Source: an uncultured Flavobacteriales bacterium (GTDB lineage Bacteria; Bacteroidota; Bacteroidia; Flavobacteriales; Crocinitomicaceae). From it: a stretch of 64,000 nt of DNA. The stretch lies in NCBI GenBank assembly GCA_946482515.1, contig CAMLRS010000006.1, forward strand, positions 173,426 through 237,425, given 5' to 3'. The translations under genes and the position numbers were made by a program. The notes beneath the pieces were generated by a model. The model did no database searches, was not told the DNA's origin, and saw only the letters and a program-made list of their open reading frames with translations. This document shows positions 45,560-53,008 of this stretch, piece by piece (within the stretch, counting starts at the first letter, position 1; each line of letters opens with the position of its first letter).

Positions 45560-45985
45560 GTAAAGACTTTAAGACTTCAGGACATCAAGATTTCAGGATG
45601 GACTTCCTCTATGTGAACTATGCGTCTATGTGGTCCGAGCGAAAAAGCTGAAATCTGGATCATTTTTCCGCTGCTGCACATCAGCTACGGTTGGGGCTAC
45701 CTGAAAGGCATTGTCCACTTCCTGATCCTGCGTCGCCAACCTTCTGAATTGTCCAAACAACTTTCGAGGTAAGTAAAGACTTTAAGACTTCAGGACATCA
45801 AGATTTCAGGATGGACTTCCTCTATGTGAACTATGCGTCTATGTGGTCCGAGCGAAAAAGCTGAAATCTGGATCATTTTTCCGCTGCTGCACATCAGCTA
45901 CGGCTGGGGCTACCTGAAAGGCATTGTCCACTTCCTGATCCTGCGTCGCCAACCTTCCGAATTGTCCAAACAACTTTCGAGGTAA
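45441..45985 (+). repeat. 213-bp tandem array of the GT2 gene's 3' end plus a word array
   Basis: The final 119 bases of the GT2 gene (45441-45559) recur at 45654-45772 (identical by eye) and 45867-45985 (two substitutions), a period of 213 bp. Each of the two spacers (45560-45653, 45773-45866) carries CTTTAAGACTTCAGGACATC and CTATGTGAACTATGCGTCTA words. The junction CCGAGCGAAAAAGC occurs at 45414 in the gene and again at 45635 and 45848. The 444-bp gap up to 46004 contains only these dead copies. Confidence 0.92.
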
Positions 45986-46003
45986 TCAAGCGTTATATCG
46001 CTT

Positions 46004-46747
46004 ATGCGCTGCCTTGTCCTTTGTTCCATTCTTTTATTGTTATTCGGTTCCTGCACGATCGAAAAGCGTTTATACCGCAAAGGATTCCATATCGAGCGAC
46101 GTTCGGTTCATAGAGCTTCAGGTCAGCCTGATTCGGGCTCTCCAGCGGTTGTTACTTCAGAAGATCGTTTTGCTTCACCAGCCGAAATAGCTGTAACAGC
46201 AGATTCATTGCCGGCGATCAATCATTTCACCTCATCGATCGCCGATCAACAGCTTCCACCGGCTGAGCTTCACCAGCAACGACTCTCTGTGGCGATTGAT
46301 GCTTCCAATCCTCCCAATGACGATTCGACGGTTGTAGCTGCTGAAAGTCTGGTGAAAGAAAGTGAAATGGAACGTGCGATGCGCCATCACGAACTCGAAA
46401 ACATAGTAATTGCGATCGTATTTGTACTGGCTGTTCTGGGGTTGATACTCATTGCATGGTTCACGTTCCTGGAAGCAGACATTCTGGGTGTTTTCTTCCT
46501 GTTGTTCCTCCTGGTGATGCTCTTGCTTCTTGGGTTTATCCTCATCGTAGCAAGAAGTCATAACCGGCCCGATCGCAAACAGAAACGAAAGGCTGAAAAA
46601 GAAAAAGCGGCTAAATTGGAAGAAGAGCAGCTTTCTCCGGAAGAGCTGGAAGAGCGAAAAAAGCGTAAGCATATTAAGGCCACCGCCGTTTTCATCTTCA
46701 TTCTCACCATTGTCGGATGTGTTTTTGCCGCAATCTATCTTAATTAG
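46004..46747 (+). CDS. Predicted lipoprotein/membrane protein of unknown function
   Basis: The 247-residue protein begins MRCLVLCSILLLLFGSC, a lipobox, followed by TIEKRLYRKGFHIE, a pattern I associate with Crocinitomicaceae-like lipoproteins of unknown role. A Ser/Ala/Pro-rich region (30-120) precedes two strong hydrophobic segments (IVIAIVFVLAVLGLILIAWF; LGVFFLLFLLVMLLLLGFIL), a long charged coiled-coil stretch (KQKRKAEKEKAAKLEEEQ), and a last membrane span. Sitting inside the polysaccharide locus, it may or may not take part in it. I assign no function. Confidence 0.7.
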   Translation: MRCLVLCSILLLLFGSCTIEKRLYRKGFHIERRSVHRASGQPDSGSPAVVTSEDRFASPAEIAVTADSLPAINHFTSSIADQQLPPAELHQQRLSVAIDASNPPNDDSTVVAAESLVKESEMERAMRHHELENIVIAIVFVLAVLGLILIAWFTFLEADILGVFFLLFLLVMLLLLGFILIVARSHNRPDRKQKRKAEKEKAAKLEEEQLSPEELEERKKRKHIKATAVFIFILTIVGCVFAAIYLN

Positions 46748-46763
46748 ATTTTCAGAATGTTAG

Positions 46764-46890
46764 ACGATAGAACCACATAGACACATAGAGAGGATAATTG
46801 ATAAACGACCCGAGACGCTCATCAACTCTGAAACTCATCAACTCGCAACTTCTAACTTCCAACTTCTAACTACGAACTTCCAACTATCAA
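46764..46890. repeat. Intergenic word array
   Basis: Contains GAACCACATAGACACATAGA, CATCAACTCTGAAACTCATC, and a run of AACTTCTAACTTCCAACTTC words. It separates the lipoprotein gene from the aminotransferase gene. The following CTATATTTACACC could hold a weak -7 box. Confidence 0.6.
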
Positions 46891-46914
46891 CTATATTTAC
46901 ACCAAATTCCAATT

Positions 46915-48120
46915 ATGATCCCATTTTCCCCTCCACGGATTGATCAGCGTGTGATCGACGAAGTAACGGCGGCCCTGAAAAGCGGCTGGATCACGACCGG
47001 TCCGCGCACCAAGCAATTTGAAAAAGAAATCACGGCTTATTGCGGGAACAAGACCACTGTTGCGGTGAATTCCTGGACAGCCGGTATGGAACTGTTGCTG
47101 CGCTGGTGGGGAATAGGTGAGGGTGATGAAGTCATTTTGCCGGCCTATACCTATTGTGCCAGTGCGAATGTGATCATTCATGCCGGTGCGAAGCCGGTTT
47201 TGGTGGATCTGAATCCCGAAGATTTTAATCTCAGCGTGGAAGCCGTTCGCAAAGCCATAACGCCGCGTACGAAAGCCATCATGGCGGTGGATATTGCCGG
47301 TTTTCCTTGTGATTACGACAAATTATACGAGCTCATTGAAGAAGTTAAGCCGCTGTTTCAGCCGAACAGCGATTTTCAACAACAGCTCGGACGCATTGTG
47401 CTGGTTGCAGATGCGGCGCACAGTTTCGGGGCCACGCTCAACGGCAAGCGCTCGGGAAGCCTGGCCGATCTGACCTGTTTTTCCTTCCACGCGGTGAAGA
47501 ACCTTTCCACGGCCGAAGGTGGCGCCATGCTCATCAACCTGCCGGATGATTTCGATCATGAAGCGATCTACAAAGATCTCTGCATTAAAATCCTGCACGG
47601 GCAATCGAAAGATGCGCTGGCGAAGGCTCAGAAAGGCAACTGGCGCTACGATGTAGTAGAGCCGGGCTTCAAGTGTAACATGACCGATATCCAGGCCGCG
47701 CTCGGATTGGTCGAGCTGGATCGCTACCAGGAAAACATGGATCGCCGCAAAAAGATCTTCGATCAATACGATGAGGCGTTTGCAACCGATGATCGTTTCG
47801 TTACGCCGCTCTACAAAACGGCAAACAAAGAAACCTGTTACCACTTGTATTTGCTGCGGATCGCCGGTGCTTCCGAAGCACAGCGCGATGCCATCATGCA
47901 GGCCATTTTCGACCAGGATGTTTCCGTGAACGTACATTTCCAGCCGCTTCCTATCCTCACGGCGTACAAATCGCGCGGGTACAACATGAGCGACTACCCG
48001 GAAGCGTGGAACAAATACGCCAATGAGATCACATTGCCGGTTTATTTCGACTTAACGGATGAACAGGTACAAACCGTGATCGCTGCTGTGAAACAAGCCG
48101 TAAAACAGGTAATGGGATGA
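46915..48120 (+). CDS. DegT/DnrJ/EryC1/StrS family sugar aminotransferase
   Basis: This PLP-dependent enzyme makes amino-sugars from nucleotide-linked keto-sugars. The 401-residue protein has SGWITTGPRTKQFEKEI at the N-terminus, EVILPAYTYCASANVIIHAG, VLVADAAHSFGATLNGK (the PLP-contacting Asp) and the Schiff-base lysine Lys195 in SFHAVKNLSTAEGGAM. Homologues include PglE and WbpE. It overlaps the sugar-phosphate transferase by 4 bases, as PglE/PglC-type genes often are neighbours. The 4,6-dehydratase that would make its substrate is not in the window. Confidence 0.9.
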   Translation: MIPFSPPRIDQRVIDEVTAALKSGWITTGPRTKQFEKEITAYCGNKTTVAVNSWTAGMELLLRWWGIGEGDEVILPAYTYCASANVIIHAGAKPVLVDLNPEDFNLSVEAVRKAITPRTKAIMAVDIAGFPCDYDKLYELIEEVKPLFQPNSDFQQQLGRIVLVADAAHSFGATLNGKRSGSLADLTCFSFHAVKNLSTAEGGAMLINLPDDFDHEAIYKDLCIKILHGQSKDALAKAQKGNWRYDVVEPGFKCNMTDIQAALGLVELDRYQENMDRRKKIFDQYDEAFATDDRFVTPLYKTANKETCYHLYLLRIAGASEAQRDAIMQAIFDQDVSVNVHFQPLPILTAYKSRGYNMSDYPEAWNKYANEITLPVYFDLTDEQVQTVIAAVKQAVKQVMG

Positions 48121-48704
48121 AACGCCTGTTCGATCTCGTTGTGTCGCTGCTGATCCTGTTGTGCTTTCTGCCATTCGGACTGATCATTTCACTGTTGATT
48201 GCAGTGGAAAGTCGCGGAGGCGTTTTTTACCGCCAGGAGCGCATCGGGCAATACGGGAAGCCGTTTCGTTTGTGGAAATTCCGCACCATGCGCAAGGATG
48301 CCGACAAGCTCGGAAAGCTCACGGTCGGCATGCGCGATCCGCGCATCACACGTGTAGGCCTGTTCCTCCGGAAAGTGAAGCTGGATGAATTTCCGCAATT
48401 TTTAAACGTATTGAGCGGTGAAATGAGCATCGTGGGTCCGCGCCCCGAAGTGGCCGAATACGTAGCACTCTATACGAAAGAGCAGCGCGAGGTACTGAAC
48501 GTGAAACCCGGTATCACGGATTACGCATCACTCGAATATTTCCGCGAGAACGAATTGCTCGGGCAGTCCGACAATCCACGCCAAACGTATATCGATGAAG
48601 TCATGCCGGCCAAGATCGCGCTGAACAAAAAATACATCGCGAATCCGACCATCGGCCACGATTTAAAGATCATGTGGCTGACGTTTTTGAAGATCGTTAG
48701 TTGA
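48117..48704 (+). CDS. Initiating sugar-phosphate transferase (PglC-like)
   Basis: The 195-residue protein is a small monotopic phosphoglycosyl transferase. It has an N-terminal hydrophobic hairpin (VVSLLILLCFLPFGLIISLL), GGVFYRQERIGQYGKPFRLW, KFRTMRKDA, the catalytic Asp-Glu pair in KLDEFPQFLNVLSGEMS, and VGPRPEVAEYV. Such enzymes load the first sugar-1-phosphate on undecaprenyl phosphate and so start the glycan that the upstream genes extend. Being short and lacking the extra N-terminal region of WbaP, it is closest to PglC. It is the last gene of the polysaccharide locus. Confidence 0.9.
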   Translation: MKRLFDLVVSLLILLCFLPFGLIISLLIAVESRGGVFYRQERIGQYGKPFRLWKFRTMRKDADKLGKLTVGMRDPRITRVGLFLRKVKLDEFPQFLNVLSGEMSIVGPRPEVAEYVALYTKEQREVLNVKPGITDYASLEYFRENELLGQSDNPRQTYIDEVMPAKIALNKKYIANPTIGHDLKIMWLTFLKIVS

Positions 48705-48710
48705 TCATGC

Positions 48711-48801
48711 TTCCCTCCTTGAGGAGGGAATGAGGGAGGTGGCAAATAAAACTGATGATTGAATCCTCCCCCTTAATCCCCCTCCAAAGGGGGAAATGGG
48801 A
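48711..48801. repeat. Modular hairpin repeat, copy 2
   Basis: The left half has TTCCCTCCT-TG-AGGAGGGAA (48711-48730, a 9-bp stem), then GAGGGAGGTGGC. The right half has CCTCCCCCTTAATCCCCCTC and a closing CCCCCT/AGGGGG stem. The halves are rough inverted copies. It sits between the converging PglC-like and DMT-family genes and could act as a two-way terminator. Confidence 0.7.
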
Positions 48802-48802
48802 A

Positions 48803-49171
48803 TCACTTCTTAAACACCAGATAAACCGCGATCACGATCAAACAAAACGCCACAATGTGGTTCCAGCGAAAGGTTTCGTCTTTGAAGAAAAATAAGGTGA
48901 AACCCATAAAGACCAGCAGCGATAACACTTCCTGTATGACTTTGAGCTGAATGAGTGTGAACGGTCCGCCGTTGCCTTTGTAGCCGATGCGGTTGGCGGG
49001 AACCTGCAGACAATATTCGAAAAAAGCGATTCCCCAGCTGATCAGAATCAGTACTGTGAGCGCCCAAAGTGTGACTTTCTTCGAACCTGAGCTTTTCAGG
49101 TGTCCGTACCACGCAATGGTCATGAAAACGTTGGAAAGCACCAGCAATCCGATACTGTAGAAACCTTTCAT
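48803..49171 (-). CDS. DMT-family (DUF486-type) small membrane protein
   Basis: The 122-residue protein has four membrane spans (IGLLVLSNVFMTIAWYGHLK; LWALTVLILISWGIAFFEYC; IQEVLSLLVFMGFTLFF; IVAFCLIVIAVYLVF) with CLQVPANRIGYKGNGGPFTL between spans 2 and 3, the hallmark of the DUF486/DMT-family protein. The family is distantly related to small multidrug-resistance exporters, but no substrate is established. It is on the minus strand, separated from the next gene upstream by a word array. Confidence 0.88.
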   Translation of the reverse strand: MKGFYSIGLLVLSNVFMTIAWYGHLKSSGSKKVTLWALTVLILISWGIAFFEYCLQVPANRIGYKGNGGPFTLIQLKVIQEVLSLLVFMGFTLFFFKDETFRWNHIVAFCLIVIAVYLVFKK

Positions 49172-49195
49172 GTTTTTTTAGCGAATATAATGGAT

Positions 49196-49357
49196 AGTTG
49201 GTGAGTTGACGGGTTTTTGAGTTGACGAGTTTTCAAACTTAACTCAACAACTCGTCAACTTTGTAACCCTGAGTTCATCTTGCTTAAACAGCTCAGAAGA
49301 CGGATAAGTTGATAAGTTCTTCAACTTTCTAACTCATCAACTCTGTAACTCAAAAAC
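49196..49357. repeat. Intergenic word array with a 12-bp hairpin
   Basis: AGTTGACGAGTT (49220-49231) and AACTCGTCAACT (49249-49260) are perfect inverted copies around a 17-base loop. Around them are GAGTTGACGGGTTTTTGAG and AACTCATCAACTCTGTAACT words. It lies between two minus-strand genes. Confidence 0.65.
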
Positions 49358-49684
49358 TCAGTGCTTATACACACTCCGTCGATCATAAAACCCATCCGTG
49401 CTTTCGATCAGGAGGAAAATCCAGCCGGGCTGAACATCCTGGAGGGAATAGCAATTGTTGGGCATGGTGGGCAGCGGCAATGCTTTCCCGTTGATGTCGT
49501 AAAATTCCACGTGTTTGATCTCTCTCGAAGAACGGATCGTCAGAAAATCGCTGGTCGGATTCGGGAATACGTACAAATCCCAGCTTTCATCCGCTATTTC
49601 GACCCCAAAGGGCGAAGCTGTTGTTTCTTGTCCGGCGCTATGGAAAGCCACCAGGGCCATCCCGGCAAAAACGATGCGTTTCAT
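49358..49684 (-). CDS. Mini type IX secretion cargo: signal peptide plus type A sorting domain
   Basis: The 108-residue protein has a signal peptide (MKRIVFAGMALVAFHSAGQ), about 15 residues of linker, and then a near-complete type A T9SS C-terminal domain (LYVFPNPTSDFLTIRSS, HVEFYDINGKAL, IFLLIESTDGFYDRRSVYKH). There is almost no passenger. It may be a remnant of a larger secreted protein, or a genuine small T9SS protein. The sequence is intact, with no frameshift or stop inside it. Confidence 0.75.
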   Translation of the reverse strand: MKRIVFAGMALVAFHSAGQETTASPFGVEIADESWDLYVFPNPTSDFLTIRSSREIKHVEFYDINGKALPLPTMPNNCYSLQDVQPGWIFLLIESTDGFYDRRSVYKH

Positions 49685-49768
49685 GGTTGTTTTTCCCTGA
49701 TAACGATGACCGGTCTCAGTGGTTACGGGTTCTTTTGTTAACTTTAGGTAACCGCAGAGCTATCCAAC

Positions 49769-50122
49769 ATGAGTGTCATCAAATTGTCTGAAGAAAACGC
49801 CGATTTTTTTGAGCGCGTTTATGCTGTTGTCCGACTGATTCCCGAGGGCCGGGCCACGTCCTATGGCGCTATCGCCAATTACCTTGGTGCTAAACGTTCA
49901 GCAAGAATGGTGGGCTGGGCCATGAATGCCGTTCACAGTAGGCCGGATATTCCTGCACACAGAGTTGTAAATAGAATCGGCATGCTTTCAGGCAAGATGC
50001 ATTTCAATCCGCCGGAAGCCATGGAACAAGCGCTGGAAAAAGAGGGAATCAAGGTGGAAAACGATCAGATTGTCGATTTTGCTACGATCTGCTGGGACCC
50101 GGCTAAAGAGCTGGGATTTTGA
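49769..50122 (+). CDS. Alkyltransferase-like (MGMT-family) DNA-binding protein
   Basis: The 117-residue protein matches the C-terminal DNA-binding domain of O6-alkylguanine transferases: FFERVYAVVRLIPEGRATSY, GAIANYLG, SARMVGWAMNAV. The active-site PCHRV motif is replaced by PAHRVVNRIG, so the alkyl-accepting cysteine is absent. Such ATL proteins bind O6-alkylguanine in DNA and hand the lesion to nucleotide excision repair. The stop abuts the end of the convergent lipoprotein gene with no gap. Confidence 0.85.
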   Translation: MSVIKLSEENADFFERVYAVVRLIPEGRATSYGAIANYLGAKRSARMVGWAMNAVHSRPDIPAHRVVNRIGMLSGKMHFNPPEAMEQALEKEGIKVENDQIVDFATICWDPAKELGF

Positions 50123-50422
50123 TCAAGGGTATTTCGAAATCAGACGCTCGTCAGATAACGGGTGAAATGTGAGCTGGGATTTGAATCCATTCAACTCCTG
50201 CATGAATACCGTTTCATTTCCTGAAAGGTGAGCATGGAAAGCGATGTCCTCGCGAACCTGGGCAAGCGCCTTCACAGATTCCGGGTTAAAATGTCCCTCT
50301 AACATGGCCTTGATTTGGAGCTCGGTTTTCACCAGCTCGCGGGCTTTTGTCATTTGCATCTGGTACTCCGATTCACAGGAATACAGCATCAGAGCGATGG
50401 TTATTGAAAGTAGCAGTTTCAT
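50123..50422 (-). CDS. Small hypothetical lipoprotein
   Basis: The 99-residue protein begins MKLLLSITIALMLYSC, a lipoprotein signal, followed by ESEYQMQMTKARELVKTELQ and a mostly helical, charged body. It resembles no named family. Its stop codon is directly next to the stop of the convergent ATL gene (50122/50123), leaving no room for a conventional terminator between them. Confidence 0.6.
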   Translation of the reverse strand: MKLLLSITIALMLYSCESEYQMQMTKARELVKTELQIKAMLEGHFNPESVKALAQVREDIAFHAHLSGNETVFMQELNGFKSQLTFHPLSDERLISKYP

Positions 50423-50619
50423 GCTGCTAAGGTAGAAGGAGTATGTTTTTTTAACAAATTCTCTGTTGGGCGGGGAGCGCTAAATATTCATTTGTGCGTC
50501 TAAAATATTCGATACCTGCATATTGCGGCATTTATTCACGCCCTATGTTGGAATTTGAACAGGCAATTTCAGTGATTCAGCTAACTTCGCAGTACGCAGA
50601 AAATCATCCGATTATAATT

Positions 50620-50982
50620 ATGGAATTTACTATTCATGAGCTGAACACGATCCGCATAGCCGAGCTGGCAAATGACCAGCAGGTGATTCAATCGGCACAG
50701 GACGGATTGGATTTACTGGGAAATGCTTATTACCAGGGCATGGATAAAGTGATCATTCACACGCATCAGCTCACGCCCGATTTTTTTGACCTGAAAACAG
50801 GCCTGGCAGGTGAAATTCTTCAGAAATTTTCCAATTACCGCATTCAACTGGCTATCGTGGGAGATTTTTCGGCATACACGGGCAACAGCATCACCAGCTT
50901 TATTTACGAAAGCAACAAACGCGGCCAGATCAATTTCGTGGCTTCTGTTGCCGATGCGCTGAAATGCCTGGCGCCTGCTTAG
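50620..50982 (+). CDS. DUF4180 domain protein
   Basis: The 120-residue cytoplasmic protein matches DUF4180: NTIRIAELANDQQVIQSAQD, LLGNAYYQGMDKVIIH, FFDLKTGLAGEILQKFSNYR and LAIVGDFSAYTGNSITSFIY. I recall no established function; the fold is expected to be SpoIIAA/STAS-like by pattern, which is inference. The start at 50620 (MEFTIHELNTIRIA) fits the family length. The frame is open upstream to 50494. The stop codon lies inside a CCTGC/GCAGG palindrome at 50974-50989. Confidence 0.82.
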   Translation: MEFTIHELNTIRIAELANDQQVIQSAQDGLDLLGNAYYQGMDKVIIHTHQLTPDFFDLKTGLAGEILQKFSNYRIQLAIVGDFSAYTGNSITSFIYESNKRGQINFVASVADALKCLAPA

Positions 50983-50989
50983 CGGCAGG
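50974..50989. repeat. Short palindromic repeat overlapping a stop codon
   Basis: CCTGC-TTAGCG-GCAGG forms a 5-bp stem, followed by CAGGT. It is related to the palindromes at 23328-23343 and 29347-29366 and a degenerate CCTGCCTAACGGTAGAC at 52939. The repeat supplies the last codons and the TAG stop of the DUF4180 gene, so its insertion may have reset the gene's end. Confidence 0.5.
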
Positions 50990-51063
50990 CAGGTCTTAAA
51001 AACGCGCGTAAATTTTCCCGAAGAAAACACGTCGCTCACTGTGCAATAACGGTTTCTCCTCCG

Positions 51064-51071
51064 TACATTCG
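51064..51071 (+). promoter_or_regulatory. Candidate -7 box TACATTCG
   Basis: One mismatch to TAnnTTTG. It ends 4 bases before the ATG at 51076, so the transcript would be leaderless or nearly so. Confidence 0.3.
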
Positions 51072-51075
51072 TATC

Positions 51076-52095
51076 ATGATTCTGGTAACAGGTGCAACCG
51101 GTTTGTTGGGTTCCCATGTCGTATGCGACCTGCTCGCCCACGGTTATACTGTTCGTGCCCTGTACCGCTCGGAAAAACGCCGGGAACGGCTACACCAGCT
51201 CTTGCGTTATTATCATCCCGATCAAGCGGATAACTGGTACAACAGTATTGAATGGGTCAACGGCAACGTGCTCGATCTGATCGACCTGGAAGACGCTATG
51301 ACCGGCTGCGATGCAGTGATCCATTGCGCTGCGCTGGTATCGTTCCACCGTCGCGATTTCACCGATCTGTTTGAACAAAACCGTACCGGAACAGAAAATG
51401 TCGTCAATACGGCGCTGCATCTGGGCGTCAAAAAAATGGTACATGTTTCTTCTACAGCAGCTGTCGGCAGCGATTCGCTCACAAGCGATGAGGTACGGCG
51501 CGAAAGCAATCGCTGGAATGCGGGCGAATTGGTAAGCGGCTATTCCTTGTCGAAATATAGCGCCGAAAAAGAAGTCTGGCGCGGGATCGAAGAAGGACTG
51601 AATGCAGTGATCGTCAACCCAAGCGTGATGTTCGGGCCGGGCAGCTGGGAAGAAAGCTCCTTGAAGATCATGCGCACGCTAAACAACGGCCTGCGGTTTT
51701 ATACGCCGGGCGGCAATGCATTCGTCGATGCGCGCGATGTGGCCACGGTCATCCGCCGACTGATGGAATCCGACATTTCGGGCGAACGATTCCTGGTAGC
51801 CGGGCACAATCATTCATTTAAAGAATTGTTTGACCGCATTTGCGCTCAATTGAACGTTCCGGCGCCGCGCTGGAAATCGGGTGCTTTTCTCACGGGTATT
51901 GCCTGGCGACTGGCGGGTCTGATGGCGCGGTTCCAGGGCAAGCGACCAACCATTACCAAAGAATCGGCCGACAGCGCTCATCGCACCACACGGTATTCTT
52001 CCGAAAAGCTCTTGCAGCAATTCCCCGATTTTCAATTCCATTCATTGGAAGACACGATCGCTAATACGATCAAAGGACGGCTTTCTGATGTTTGA
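51076..52095 (+). CDS. NAD(P)-dependent SDR epimerase/reductase
   Basis: The 339-residue extended SDR has VTGATGLLGSHVVCDLLAHG (nucleotide binding), CDAVIHCAALVSFHRRDFTD, MVHVSSTAAVGSD and the catalytic YSLSKYSAEKEV near 155. NPSVMFGPGSWEESSLKIMR resembles dihydroflavonol-reductase/3-beta-hydroxysteroid-dehydrogenase-like SDRs rather than the sugar epimerase at 33521. The substrate is unknown. It stands alone and faces yihA across a repeat-filled gap. Confidence 0.85.
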   Translation: MILVTGATGLLGSHVVCDLLAHGYTVRALYRSEKRRERLHQLLRYYHPDQADNWYNSIEWVNGNVLDLIDLEDAMTGCDAVIHCAALVSFHRRDFTDLFEQNRTGTENVVNTALHLGVKKMVHVSSTAAVGSDSLTSDEVRRESNRWNAGELVSGYSLSKYSAEKEVWRGIEEGLNAVIVNPSVMFGPGSWEESSLKIMRTLNNGLRFYTPGGNAFVDARDVATVIRRLMESDISGERFLVAGHNHSFKELFDRICAQLNVPAPRWKSGAFLTGIAWRLAGLMARFQGKRPTITKESADSAHRTTRYSSEKLLQQFPDFQFHSLEDTIANTIKGRLSDV

Positions 52096-52103
52096 TGCTA
52101 CCT

Positions 52104-52250
52104 CCTCCCTTGAGAAGAATCTGCCGCGGCAGATGAAGACGCAACAGCGACAAACGTTAGTGTGAACGCTGTAAGGAGGACTGAGGAGGGTGGCATTCCA
52201 AACACAATCGTGGTAAGCCACCTCCCTTGATCCCTCCTCAAGGAGGGAGA
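52104..52250. repeat. Modular hairpin repeat, copy 3 (longest)
   Basis: In order: CTCCCTTGAGAAGA; a perfect palindrome ATCTGCCGCGGCAGAT; GAAGACGCAACAGCGACAAA, starting the 60-bp block (52135-52194) shared with copy 1; a stem ACAGCG (52144-52149)/CGCTGT (52167-52172); a stem GGTGGC (52189-52194)/GCCACC (52217-52222); and a closing hairpin TCCCTCCT-CA-AGGAGGGA (52231-52248). It fills the gap between the converging SDR and yihA genes. Confidence 0.78.
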
Positions 52251-52287
52251 AGTTTTCAATCAAAAATTCAACATCCAAAATCAAACA

Positions 52288-52899
52288 TTATGATCTGGCA
52301 TTTGCCAGATCAGCATTGATTTGTCCGATATAATTGAGCAGTTTTTCACGACCGAATTTCGAATCGCTGGAAGTGGTGAATACCGGTGGTAATTCGGCCC
52401 ACATTTTCAGCATTTCTTTTTTGTAAACGGCCAGGTTTTTCTGCAATGCAGTGCTGGAAAGCTTATCGATCTTGGTGAAGACCATGGAAAACGGCAATCC
52501 TTGTTCGCCGCACCAGTTCATGAACTCGATATCGATTTTTTGCGGTTCCAGGCGACTGTCGAGCAGTACGAAGATATTGATCAGCGTTTCGCGCTGCGTG
52601 AGGTAATCGGCTATGAATTGTTCCCACTTGGAGCGATTGGCCCGCGATGTTTTCGCATAACCGTAGCCGGGAAGATCGACCAGGTACCATTCCTCGTTGA
52701 TCAGGAAGTGATTGATCAGCTGCGTTTTGCCGGGTGTTCCCGACGTTTTGGCCAGGTTCTTCTGTCCTGTCAGCATGTTGATCAGCGACGATTTGCCCAC
52801 GTTCGAGCGACCGATAAAAGCGTACTCGGGTTTCCCGTCGGTTGGTCCTTTCGACACTTCGGTGTTGCTGACAATGAATTTTGCGTCCCGGATGATCAT
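52288..52899 (-). CDS. ysxC: Ribosome biogenesis GTP-binding protein YsxC/EngB
   Basis: The 203-residue GTPase assists assembly of the large ribosomal subunit. All G motifs are visible: [12 protein letters not shown] (G1), GTPGKTQ (G2 region), VDLPGYGYA (G3), VFTKIDKLS (G4) and TSSDS (G5). The start [15 protein letters not shown] at 52899 is the normal N-terminus, and a TACTTTTG promoter box upstream supports it over the longer frame to 53010. The gene is also called yihA or engB. It diverges from the pseudouridine synthase gene. Confidence 0.93.
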   Translation of the reverse strand: MIIRDAKFIVSNTEVSKGPTDGKPEYAFIGRSNVGKSSLINMLTGQKNLAKTSGTPGKTQLINHFLINEEWYLVDLPGYGYAKTSRANRSKWEQFIADYLTQRETLINIFVLLDSRLEPQKIDIEFMNWCGEQGLPFSMVFTKIDKLSSTALQKNLAVYKKEMLKMWAELPPVFTTSSDSKFGREKLLNYIGQINADLANARS

Positions 52900-52914
52900 A
52901 GCTGAATGTTTTTG

Positions 52915-52922
52915 CAAAAGTA
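52915..52922 (-). promoter_or_regulatory. Candidate -7 box TACTTTTG for ysxC
   Basis: On the minus strand a full TAnnTTTG match that ends 15 bases before the ATG at 52899. Confidence 0.5.
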
Positions 52923-52996
52923 CCCAAACAGAATGAGCCTGCCTAACGGTAGACAAGAATGCGAGCGGGAATGCGAGAGATAGCGCTTCTCCTGTG

Positions 52997-53004
52997 TACA
53001 TTTG
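52997..53004 (+). promoter_or_regulatory. Candidate -7 box TACATTTG
   Basis: A full TAnnTTTG match ending 4 bases before the ATG at 53009, again implying a very short or absent leader. Confidence 0.45.
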
Positions 53005-53008
53005 TCCC

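Noticed and set aside
50494..50619. Upstream extension of the DUF4180 frame to 50494.
   Set aside because: The family N-terminus begins at MEFTIHELNTIRIA (50620); the extension has no family similarity.
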